Assembly (NCBI GenBank): GCA_027559495.1
Contig: JAMXSV010000008.1
Coordinates: 1,736,001 to 1,800,000, forward strand
DNA: 64,000 nt
DNA from: Aurifilum marmelostoma
Lineage: Eukaryota > Ascomycota > Sordariomycetes > Diaporthales > Cryphonectriaceae
Direction: 5' to 3'
Positions 47,011 to 56,258 of the stretch are shown here, piece after piece. How positions within the stretch are numbered: position 1 is the first letter of the stretch; each line of letters begins with the position of its first letter. The translations under genes and the position numbers were made by a program. A model generated the notes under the pieces. That model saw nothing but the letters and a program-made list of their open reading frames with translations. It did not search any database and was not told the origin of the DNA.

Positions 47011-49260
47011 TTTGAAATGTTTTGATTGGGGGGAGGGTTCTTTTGAAAAAAGAGGTAGTGATGAGGAGTACTAAGATTGAAAAATTATATAATAATCTTC
47101 AGTCACGAGTCAATCGCGAGCTGTTTCTGCGAACCAGGCAGAAAGTAGAAGTGAAGAAGGTTAGAGGAGATTGGAAGACTGATGCTGATGCTGCTGATGA
47201 TGATGGAGAGAATTGGACTACTCAAGGAGGAAATATCGACATCTTTATAGAATTCCATCGTATGTGCCCCTCCTCGTGAAATCGTGAGCGCATGGTGTCG
47301 CGCTCCGCAGGACGAACATGCATTCGACGCGTATCCAGAAGGAGCATGGTCATCACAGCGACTCGGCCAGTGACGCCTCTGGGTCCAGACAAGTTTGAGG
47401 CCACTGGAACGTCTCGCAGAGTCGAGTTGAGTGATCGGACGGGCTTGGCAAAAGAGTCGTTGGTCCAAACCAGCCACCAAGTTGAGGTCAAGAGCTTGTC
47501 ACTTGAGCTGACAGCCGACTGATGTGGGCGACAAGAGCACAGCCACCGAGGCAAAAGAAGAGATCAAGATGCGACGCCTCCTCCTCGGATGCAGAGTGTG
47601 GATCATGAGTGCAAGGCTAGCGTAGCATCGAGACAGATTCGGGCGAGGCAATGCGGTTGTATTACAAAATGAGATGTCACACTATGCCTTCGTCTGTTCT
47701 CGCCGTGTCCCCGTGAATTTCCGCTTTGGGCACCATACCTGGGCCAGGGGCTCACGTGCGCGTTTCAGCAGATCCGAGCGTTTCCTCTGCTACACAGCTG
47801 CGCGATTCGCTCGTCATTGTCAATGCACCTGGATCTGACGTTTTAAGCTTTACACAAAGCTTAACTATAGCCGGTTTCGAAGATCTTTGGGCGAAACTAC
47901 CGTAGATACTCCGTAGGCAGGTTGTCACCTCACTTTCTCGACCAATATTTCGGATTCTTCCGACAGCACCGACCAGCTTTGACCGGGTCGACACACTCGA
48001 CATTGGGGAAAAAATAGGTCTGAGATACACAGGATGTCGAAGGAGTCTGGTGAAAGCGCAATATTCGAAACATCATTGTCAAAACCCCTTTGTGCAATCC
48101 GCGGCCACCACCATGTCGCGGAGGCTCTGAGAGCCGAGTACTCGGCATAGAGAACGGATGTGAGCAGCATAGGCGAAGAGATTGCTTAAGCCATTCGTGC
48201 GGATGGGCTTTGGTCTTTGATGTGCCTCACTTGGTTTTTCTGTTTCTCTTTCTTTGTTTCCTTTTTCTTTTGAAGCGTTTGCCAAGTCCACTGCATGCAT
48301 CGCCGAGACCTGTCACCACTTGGTGATTGCCCTTGGCGATAGCTTAATTCATCTTGGACCTTTCGATCGCGAAGTCTGCGGATAATCATCACAGCCAAGC
48401 CCATCCGAACGATACGTTGGCAGGCTTGGCTGAGGAAAAGGTTGGTACGTTTGGCACCGAGGAAGGTGTAAAGCATGGCTGAAGATGGAATGGCCGATGT
48501 AGCAACACACCCTAATTTCAAGGGGCAAGAAGCCTGAGCCGTTCAAGCTCTTGGACATGAATCCCTCCAAGATTATTCTAGGAATACATTAAATGAAATG
48601 AAGAGATACATATCGAATGTGGCTGACTAGAGTGATCCTTAGGGGAGGAAGTAGACTTATGCAGGGGTTTTATGGTAATATCTGTTGTACCGACGAAGTA
48701 AGCGCCCAGATTCTGTTCAGACACAACTGAATGAAGACATAAAATGCAAACAACATAGATGCAAGAAGACCCTTGTTTTGCCTGTCAGCTCTGCACTTTC
48801 TCGAAAACAAACAAGAGGACAACCTCCCCAAAACATGCAGGGCAAACGTTAGTAAGGCCAGATCCGATCGGACAGGCCAGACGTCGAAGGGGCCACGAAT
48901 GGTTCTGCTGATCGTCCTCGTGTTCTTCTAATCGTAGCAGATCTTGTTCACTAAGCAAGTTCTTGCAATTCCATCTTGCAATGGGAAGATTGTGCGAGCG
49001 TCAGTGAGTTGGCTCTGGCCCGTGCGCTTCGTGCCAGGCACCTGCCGTTCTTTCTGTAGATGGCATCAACTAGTTGCCTCCGTCCCTTCCTTCCTTCCTT
49101 CCCTTTTTTTCTTCAGCATTTTTGAAACGCTGGCCACAAAATGATTATTCTCGTATTACAGAATAATAAGAAGGCGTGAAGAGATTGGAAATGAATATAG
49201 ATACATAATGTAAAGAATTGGTCAATGCGGTACAGCCCAAGTTAGAAAGATCAATGACAA
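47011..49260. other. Intergenic, left flank of the zinc-finger/helicase region
   Basis: Promoter of the Egh16-like gene, then about 2 kb without coding signal. Base composition is ordinary; a CCTT-rich tract lies at about 49083-49113. Confidence 0.4.
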
Positions 49261-49536
49261 TCGGTCTTTTCCCCAAAGGAGGGAAATTTCACGGTTCTTT
49301 CCTCCCAGAGAAGGAAAATGCTCGTTTCTTTCCTCCCCTGGGACGAACATACTCGGTTCTTTCCTCCCAGAGAAGGAAAATGCTCGTTTCTTTCCTTCCC
49401 AGGGACGAACATGCTCGGTTCTTTCCTCCTAGAGAAGGAAACTGCCCAGTTCCTTCCTCCCCGGGGACGAACGTGCTCGGTTCTTTCCAAGATGAGGCAC
49501 ATGCTCAGTTCCTTCCTTCCAACGGATGAACGTGCC
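49261..49536. repeat. 62-bp tandem repeat, about 4.5 units, built of 31-bp halves
   Basis: Units start at 49291, 49353, 49415 and 49477, each opening with CGGTTCTTTCC; a degenerate half unit begins at 49261. Every unit is two related 31-mers: half a contains TTTCCTCCCAGAGAAGGAAA (self-complementary TTTCCT/AGGAAA), half b contains TTCCTCCCCTGGGACGAACA. Units 1 and 2 differ at only three positions; units 3 and 4 diverge progressively. The array ends about 230 bp before the conserved leader hairpins of the zinc-finger gene. Confidence 0.9.
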
Positions 49537-49768
49537 CTGGTCGAGCCAAGTTCAGAAATTTCATGTACTCTCCTCCCTTCTCCTCTCCTTTCTTCTTTTC
49601 TACACAACTGGACGTGCACGAATTTTTCTTTTTCTTTTCCGTCGTGCACTTGCCCACTTTCTGTGGGAGCAGTATTGGCCGGACCTCGAATTGTTTTGAT
49701 GAGTCCTGCCCCCCCGCCTCCATCCTCACTTCCTGACCGACTGGCAAAGGCTCCCCGGATTCTTTCCG

Positions 49769-49869
49769 GCCTGGAGCAAACTCTAGGCACTTTCTATTGT
49801 GTCCCTCCGCTTTCTCGTAAGAGGAAGCATTTTTTCATCGTCCCTGGACGGTGAAAGGGGACACAATAG
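49769..49869 (+). ncRNA. Predicted structured leader RNA, copy A (hairpin + three-way junction)
   Basis: Hairpin P0 at 49769-49788: 8-bp stem with a CAAA loop. Three-way junction: P1 49794-49805 pairs with 49858-49869 (12 perfect bp, CTATTGTGTCCC with GGGACACAATAG); P2 49809-49828 is 8 bp capped by GUAA (GNRA class); P3 49836-49853 is 7 bp capped by CCUG. Linkers are UCC, AU6 and AAAG. It lies 158 bp upstream of the zinc-finger gene's ATG, so it is probably in the 5'UTR. Copies B and C are before the helicase gene. Pairing was checked base by base; transcription is inferred. Confidence 0.65.
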
Positions 49870-50027
49870 TAGTCTATCCAGATTTCGGTCGGGTTTGTTG
49901 AGTTTGTGATAATCTTTTCAATTTGTCGACTGTCCCTCCATACCTGTGAGCCATTTTTCTTGTTTTCTTCTTTCAGTATGCATATAGTAGTCGAAATCTA
50001 GGCTGATGACAGTTGTAGACCGAGAAA

Positions 50028-52244
50028 ATGCCTTCCTCTACCATGAACTTCATCTCCAAGAAGAGACCCGCGTCCGACGCGGCGTCTGAGGCGGCGTACG
50101 AGCCAGATGTACTTGGCATCAAGAAGGCCAAGCACGTGTTGTCAGAATCTGACGATGACGATGCCCTTTACATCCCTGACTTGGACAGGCCTCCTATGAG
50201 TCCGACTTTGACGACGTCTCCTGTGATTTCGAATCGGACGACGGCCATGAGAGCGAGGGTGAAGTCGACAATGATGTCTGTGACGTTGACGACGAAGAGC
50301 AAGAGCCCGCAGAGCTTCCGTCGACGGCTGCACCCCGTGCCAACGAAACGCAGGTCAAAGGGGTCCTCAGCGCCCTCGGGATCGAGTCCAGTTACGATGA
50401 CTCCCTCTCCTTCTTTGAGACCCTCCTGAGTGCAAGCATCATCTCAGAGGATACGAAGAGCGCTCTGCTTGCATTCCGAGAGAAATGCCTGGCCCTCGCA
50501 GCCGCTGGTCACCTCGGCGTATCGGCCGAGCCCATCGAGGCCTTCATGACACGGACAACACCGGGATGGGCCTCCCACGACCCCGCCATGGACGACCTAT
50601 GGGACGACTTGGTTGAGAAACTGGTCGCACTTGGCTGCAAGCGAGAATACCTGGCCAAGCCTTCGGGGGCCATCGGTGTACGTATATTTCTGTCCGGGTG
50701 CTTTTTGGTAGCTCGATTCTGACTTTATACGACAGGCCATCCTGACCCTTCTATGGCACTATCCTACCTTCAACACCGACCACAGACAGTACGGACATGT
50801 TGCCGACCGGACTAACTCCTCCCTCCGAGCCCAAATCCGAAAGCTCGGTGCCAATGACAAGGTCCTCACCATCGATCGGTACCCGATACGCCACATCTTC
50901 GTCCGCCATGGAGTCGACTGGGCTGCCGAGTACGAGAACTGGGACCAGATCAAAGCTCTCCTTGATGATTTTACCAGGAAAGTCTTGGACTTTTCCAAAG
51001 TCATCATCCTCGTCGGCCAGGAAAACAACGAGAGCTTGCAAAAGCTCATCACCATGGCCCCCGGCGATAAGCTCAACATGGTCAAGGTCTGGGCACCAGG
51101 CCTTAAGCTCCCAGGCTCGATCTACGGACGACACCCATGTTTCTTTACGGTCAAGGACCAGGCCGGCACGATCAAGAAGCTCATCTTCTCCTCCTGGCAC
51201 TCTCAGGCCTTCTTGTATAACTGCGATCTCGTGATCGCAGGATATACCGACCTGATCTGGAATGCGGCGCTGGAGTTCTGTCGACTCGACATCGAGGAGG
51301 CCGATACCTTCGTCGACATGACCGCGCACAAGGCCAAGCCCCGTACGTGGTGGGCTTGCTTTTTCGTTGAACCCAACACCGGTCGGAAGTGCTATGAAGT
51401 TCGTCGGCACAAGAAGACCCTTCGGACGCATTGGACATGCCACCATGGCAGCACCAAGGAGGTCGCCTGGGATGAGAGCCTAGCCATGGAGGTCAACTAT
51501 AGCTCCACGCCTGCAGAGCAACGGGTTAACGAATGGATCAGGCCACCCTACCGGCGGAAGAGGGCGTCCAAGTGTAACGAGGCGAGAAAATTGGCGATCG
51601 AGGAGAGGGAACGGCAGGAGGAGATCGCCATGGCGGCCGTCGAGCGTCCTGCGAAGGAAGTGGAGCGACTTGCCAAGCAGGTGGCCGTCGTCGACGCGGA
51701 CAAAGCTAGACTCGCAGCCCTCGCCCCGGACTCGATCACAACCAAAGTCGTCCATAGAACGGGACGGAAGCCTGCATCTTACGGCTCTCGCGCGCGCTGT
51801 CCTTACGTCGACCCGGGAACGGGAGATCAATGCCCAACGACATACAGCACCCTCCCTTCCTTACGGCACATGCATTTCAACAAGAAGCATGCTGGCGCTG
51901 AGTGGAACGAGGCCCGGGTTAAATGGGTGACCGAGACCGAGGAGGAGTGGCAGAAGAGCACTGTGGTCGCGCCCGAGACAAATACCACAACCACAGCCAA
52001 AGAAGAGCTCAAAAGGATCCAAACCAACGCAAGAAGTGCGAAATCCTTAGAGAAGAGGAAGGCTCTCTACCTGTTCGTATGTCAGGTGCCCGGGTGCAAG
52101 TACACCAACAAGTGTCATTCGGGCAACTTCAAGTTGCATGTCGAGAATGCCCACCCTGGCATCGACTACAACGTCAATTTGCGGGTAAAAGTCTTCCAAG
52201 CGGACTATGAGAAATCCAAAGAGCCCGCAAATCCGAAGAAGTGA
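50028..52244 (+). CDS. Novel protein with three C2H2-like zinc-finger motifs
   Basis: Best model: exons 50028-50108 (or to about 50138), 50189-50677 and 50736-52244, about 692-702 aa. The first intron's acceptor (ctgacttggacag) is identical over 13 bases to that of the helicase gene's first intron; its donor is either gtactt (50109) or gtgttg (50139), both in phase. The second intron (50678-50735, gtacgt..gacag) is clear. An acidic region (YESDFDDVSCDFESDDGHESEGE) is followed by a roughly 350-residue domain I cannot assign, then three Cys/His motifs: WWACFF...RKCYEVRRHKKTLRTHWTCHH near residue 395, RCPYV...QCPTTYSTLPSLRHMHFNKKH near 545, and FVCQVPGCKYTNKCHSGNFKLHVENAH near 637. Between them is a charged coiled-coil-like helix (EERERQEEIAMAAVERPAKEVERLAKQ). 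Nucleic-acid binding is a fair inference; role unknown. Same orientation and leader type as the helicase 4 kb downstream. Confidence 0.75.
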
Positions 52245-52689
52245 TGCGCGGAGGTCCAGCTGGGTGCGTTTGGTGGTGGAGGTGGTATATTGATGGGCGG
52301 CTTGGAAATAGGTCGGGCTATCCCGCGTCGTAAATAGAATCAACGATTCAATTGTCTTCCACTTACATTACGTTTCGCTTGTTTACCTTCCCCTTTCTAC
52401 TTGATTTTGTTTTCATACAATCATAATTACAGAACGATCAATGTATCTGCCAGATCGCAGGGTGTGTTCTCATGTATGTGAAGGCGGGCGAATGGATTGA
52501 ATTTGGTCTTCCCTTTTTCTGTCTACCTGAGGCACCAGTGCGCTCATCTCTATAGGAATAATACAGCAAAGGGCTGGAATAGCCGAAAGTTGATACAGAG
52601 CCCCGGATCGGGTACCTGGGGCTAAGTAAATCATTTCCTTCACCACTCTATGCAAGATGTCCTTATTCAGACTCCTATCATTCACTCCA
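52245..52689. other. 3' flank of the zinc-finger gene
   Basis: Likely 3'UTR and terminator; no feature recognised beyond a gradual rise in AT content towards 52690. Confidence 0.35.
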
Positions 52690-53594
52690 TAGGGACGGGG
52701 CCTTTATCCTAACAGTATCTCATAACATGGATTCAAAATTTTCTGTTCCTATTATATCAATTAGTATAATAGACTTATTAGTAAGCCTTGAGCCTGCTAT
52801 ATGGGTAATTATAGTCGCTCCTCGAAAAATCTTAGTCATAAGACACGAAGCCGCCGACATCCTGGTTTTAACATCGAAAAATTAATTAATATAGTTATAT
52901 ACCATTTTCATCAAGTCCAGAGATGTCACTTGTAATTATATTATTAGCAGCAAGATAAGATTCTAGATAACGATATTCAAAAGCTTATAGTAAAATTAAG
53001 TACAGGTAAATATGTTAATTAAGTCTAAGATTAGAAGTACAGGAAGAAGTCAGTAATAACTGCCTATTCAAATAAAGATGTTATGACCCATTCAACATGT
53101 AGGTTACGGAATAGGTTACATAGAACAAGTAGACGAGGAACACGGGAAGCCAGTAGTTAAAGACATGATCACTGCCTCTAGGAACAAAGGGTATGATTTA
53201 CAGTAAAGAAATGGACTCTGATTAATGATAATTACAAGCTAGAATTGCCCAGGGAAACATTACGATAGCAGAGTGGGCAGCCCCTATGTAATAATCTAGC
53301 CTTACGTTTATTACTATTAGCTGGATCTTTGGTATATAGCTCTGTTATCGTTAATCTAAGTATTACTTCTAATATAAGCAATAGGCTTACTACTAGTAAC
53401 GCACTATAAGACTTCTTAGTATTATTTCCGTATTACTTACATTTACACTTTAATGCCGCTCTTGTTAGCATAAACTATTTGTTTACTTGTTATACCTTCG
53501 GCTATAGCAGTGCTTATTACAAAAGAGATATCATGTGGTTAATGTGAGAAGTAGTGAAGCATTCCATGTTAGGATGAGAATGAGATTAGTGACA

Positions 53595-53611
53595 TTAGGG
53601 TTAGGGTTAGG
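53595..53611 (+). repeat. Interstitial telomere-like (TTAGGG)n, nearly three units
   Basis: TTAGGGTTAGGGTTAGG inside the AT-rich block. Shorter similar tracts occur at 23044-23056, about 35448-35465 and 54916-54929. Confidence 0.85.
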
Positions 53612-53849
53612 ACACGTATCTCATTGCGAGGAGGCTGCATTAACTAAAACGAGTTGCGATGTATAAATTTCCTAATGCTACTATAGATTCAAGTCAGCTG
53701 CTATGTAAAAAATAATAACAATTAAGCACTAAGGTTTATTCCTAAGAATAAATAGGGAACTAAGAATGTCCTAAATCATCGATAAGAGAGACGAGTAACT
53801 AAGAATATTGTAAGCAAAAATAAAAATTAATTGAGAATTTGAAAAAATT

Positions 53850-53947
53850 CACCATCGCGGGGTCTCGAACCCCGAGCCTCTGGTTTTGACGCTAGTGATT
53901 TAAAACCACGCTAAAAGACCAGCGCTCAGGATAACTAAAGCTAAGGT
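53850..53947 (-). pseudogene. Decayed tRNA-Lys(UUU) with a long intron
   Basis: The 3' half is intact: anticodon stem CTGGT/ACCAG, loop CTTTTA (anticodon TTT) followed by a roughly 27-nt intron, variable AGGCT, T-arm CGGGG-TTCGAGA-CCCCG, acceptor strand CGATGGT, and a pol III-type T6 terminator just after. The 5' half is damaged: the acceptor strand ACCTTAG pairs at only 5 of 7 positions, it seems about 3 nt shorter, and the D-loop lacks GG. C-to-T-type differences (GCTT for GCTC) fit the surrounding AT-drifted DNA. The alternative is a tRNA-derived SINE end. Confidence 0.55.
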
Positions 53948-54159
53948 TTTTGATGCAGAAATTAGAAGCGCGATATAAGGAGCGATACAGGTAGCTACTT
54001 AGGTCTAGAAGGCACTGGGCGCGAGGTTTACGTTCTTGATCGATAATATATCGGTTATCTAAGGAATTCTAGGATCCATGCTAGATAGCTTACAGGCCGA
54101 ATTTCTTATATTTATATATAATGTCCGGAAGCTCTACCTATTTACTTAGATAGTGCAGT

Positions 54160-54700
54160 AGTCGTTAGGATATATAGGGATCGAGGGGAATAAGACTGCG
54201 GACAAAATGGCGAAGGCAGTAGCAGACGATACTTCTTGCACTGTGCAAGACGCGGTAGCGATAGTGTCGTACGCGAGACGAGCGTCGAAAGCTCGGAGGA
54301 AAAAAATCTTCGATTCTTGGTGGATGGCAAGTCGTCTAGTCAGGTATCAAAGATGGGATTTGGCGGCCAAACGGAGACCCCGAAACTCCACCTCCCTCGC
54401 GGTATCCTAGCACGATACCTAGCGGAGAGGACGGGGCACGGGGACTTTAACAGCTACCATACCAGATTCAGGCACGAATATACCGATAGTAGATGCCGAG
54501 GCGGGATGCCAAGGGAGGCCAGACACTTTATCAAATGTCCGCTTATACGGAAAAAGTTCCTCAAAGGAGCTACAAAGGGCAAGGAGCTGGAGTTCATACT
54601 ATAACAAACAGGATGGATCTCCTTCCGAAACCTCGTGGAAGACACGGGGATCTACGACCCCCCTTCCCGGGCCTCAACGCCCGGGACAGACTGATCACAT
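54160..54700 (+). pseudogene. LINE (Tad1-like) 3'-end relic: RNase H tail and C-terminal region
   Basis: Frame 1 (about 54165-54400) reads GYIGIEGNKTADKMAKAVAD, the end of a retrotransposon RNase H domain. After a frameshift, 54380-54602 reads PKLHLPRGILARYLAERTGHGDFNSYH, typical of the C-terminus of fungal Tad1-clade LINEs; a further shift gives SFRNLVEDTGIYD. The reverse transcriptase region upstream is lost in the AT-rich block. The tail ends at a perfect 7-bp hairpin (CCCGGGC/GCCCGGG) at about 54666-54685. Inactive. Confidence 0.7.
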
Positions 54701-55209
54701 AGCTTGACTTCTTTTGTATCTCCTTTGTCATGCGAAAAGGTGGTCACACTCCACCCGTCCCCATGCCCTTCGGGAGGCAAATAGGATAGATAGGCAAGGG
54801 CACAGGTGCACTTACCCCAGACTAGAACTCGGACGTCAATATGATCATCACAATCATCTTCAGGTAGCTAGCTTGGATCGCTATATATCCAAAGCTATCC
54901 ATCCTGATTGGTCGTGAACCCTAACCCTGGGCTATGTAATCCTATGCCGTTCTGCACTAGAGTGTTGGACTCGTGGCTCTATGTGGTCCGTTCCGGGTAG
55001 CCTCTGTGCTGTGCCGCATTTCCATCGTGACCTGCATGTTGGATGGGTCATAACACCATCGCATATAAATATGGTAAATTTATCCACTTATTGGGCCTTG
55101 CCGTCAGACAACTATTATGTAGGCCTTATGGTGGATTTGGAACAAGGGGTTAGGAAAAAGAAAGCAAGATATAAATGGTGTCGTAGCATCAGAAAAAATT
55201 GCAAAAAAT
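54701..55209. other. LINE 3' flank with telomere-like tract
   Basis: No gene. AACCCTAACCCT at about 54917-54928; the rest may be the LINE 3'UTR or older repeat. Confidence 0.4.
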
Positions 55210-55290
55210 CACCACCTCAGGGGCTCGAACCCTGAACCTCGAGTTTATTGCTTAAAAGACTCGCGCGCTAGCCAATTGTGCCAAGGCGGT
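55210..55290 (-). tRNA. tRNA-Lys(UUU) with a 7-nt intron
   Basis: Cloverleaf read by eye: acceptor ACCGCCT/AGGTGGT (7 bp, one G-U), discriminator G, TG at 8-9, D-stem GCAC/GCGC (one A-C mismatch) with the loop AATTGGCTA, anticodon stem CGAGT/ACTCG, loop CTTTTA + 7-nt intron AGCAATA + A, giving anticodon TTT and an intron at the canonical 37/38 site, variable AGGTT, T-arm CAGGG-TTCGAGC-CCCTG. A T6 pol III terminator (GATTTTTTGC) follows directly. The D-stem mismatch is the only weakness. It sits between the LINE relic and the helicase leader. Confidence 0.75.
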
Positions 55291-55848
55291 TATGAGTTAT
55301 GTGGATGCGGAAAGAAAGTAATATAAAGAAAAGAGTGTTGGGAGGTGGGTGGGTACCAGCAATCTGAGACGCGGATGGGCGACTGTGATATTCCGGCTTT
55401 GGCTTAGTGACAAGTGTGGAGAAGGGACGCTCGGACCAGCTTGATCCAGTCCTATCTTGGCCTAGAGGAAAGCTACTGGTTACCGTTTTCTCCATTCCGA
55501 AAGCGGTGTAGTGTCTGCCCCCGGGCCTGATTGATAAGGGATAAGTAATAAGTCCTAATCAGTCAGGTGACTGCGCGATCAATGACAGCCTGTGGGGGCG
55601 ATTACTAATTGCTGTGGGTACCAAATAGTTGCGCGCCAACTAATCGTGCGCGCCTTCTCTTCTATTCTTTTGCAACACACGATCACGATTACTTTCACGC
55701 GCATTTCCGATCAATCGGAAATCACTTTTTTTTTTTTCAAAATTTTCTTCTTCGCGCCGGTAGACTTCAGTCTACCATTTTTATGTTTGTTGCGTTTCGC
55801 GCTGGATTGGTGGAACCCGAGATCTGCGTTGTACACAGATCGTCTCTG
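55291..55848. other. Upstream region and start of the structured helicase leader
   Basis: Promoter-like. It ends in further hairpins that may belong to the helicase 5'UTR: 55759-55776 (GGTAGAC-TTCA-GTCTACC, perfect 7 bp) and 55821-55841 (GATCTG/CAGATC). Confidence 0.4.
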
Positions 55849-55974
55849 GCCTGGGGCAAACCCTGGGCACTATTCCTGGCGACCGACCACTATTGATCAA
55901 TCCTGTGACTTCCTCCGCTCTTCCGTAAGGGGGAGCAATTTTCGTTGTCTTCGGACTCGAGAAGGGAAGTTGTG
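55849..55974 (+). ncRNA. Predicted structured leader RNA, copy B (hairpin + three-way junction)
   Basis: P0 55849-55868: 8-bp stem, loop CAAA as in copy A, with A-U changed to G-C and U-A to U-G. Junction: P1 55904-55913 with 55965-55974 (6 Watson-Crick plus 4 G-U pairs); P2 55917-55936, 8 bp (two G-U), loop GUAA; P3 55943-55959, loop UUCG, with a small internal loop. Linkers UCC, AAUUUU and AGAA-G. It is about 285 bp upstream of the helicase ATG. Confidence 0.6.
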
Positions 55975-56149
55975 GGTGACGTCTGGTGGGAGGCCAGAAG
56001 GGAGGGCACGTTGTCGGGCGGGGTGTGTTGGGTGTGTGAGGACCTCTGGAAGGCGAGTTTTAATGATGACTGCACCTCCTCATCAATGCAGTACGTGTCG
56101 TGCTGACTTGCACGCCGTGTCTCCAGGTACCTCGAGATAGTCGACTTGT

Positions 56150-56219
56150 TCGACGATCCCCCGCTCTTTCGTAAGAAAGAGCAGTCTTCGTTGTCTCCGG
56201 ACAATGAAAGGGATCGTTG
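56150..56219 (+). ncRNA. Predicted structured leader RNA, copy C (three-way junction)
   Basis: The best-paired copy. P1 56151-56160 with 56210-56219 (10 bp, one G-U); P2 56163-56182, GCUCUUUC-GUAA-GAAAGAGC, eight perfect pairs; P3 56189-56206, 7 bp (one G-U) capped by UCCG, an exceptionally stable UNCG loop; linkers CC, AGUCUU and AAA. It ends 39 bp before the helicase ATG. I see no P0 hairpin before this copy. Confidence 0.65.
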
Positions 56220-56258
56220 GGCGGGTTTTCAATTTCGAGTCTCCTCCAACGAGCAATC

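Larger units (their letters stand above)
52690..54160. other. AT-rich block, probably RIP-mutated repeat remnant
   Basis: Composition changes sharply: dense TA, TTA and AATTA words, stop codons in all frames, no long ORF. This is what repeat-induced point mutation leaves in Sordariomycete repeats. It contains a telomere-like tract (53595-53611), a decayed tRNA-Lys (53850-53947), and runs into a LINE relic. I did not compute RIP indices. Confidence 0.65.

Noticed and set aside
50109..50429. Frame 1 continuation of the zinc-finger gene to the stop at 50429 as a short separate protein
   Set aside because: The Ser/Thr/Arg-rich continuation is out of frame with a clearly acidic, conserved-looking exon, and the ctgacttggacag acceptor shared with the helicase gene supports an intron.
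49794..56219. Hammerhead or other known self-cleaving ribozyme for the three-way-junction RNA
   Set aside because: Topology and a GAAA-like linker are reminiscent, but the CUGANGA core and cleavage-site UH are absent on both strands; twister, HDV and pistol cores are also not visible.
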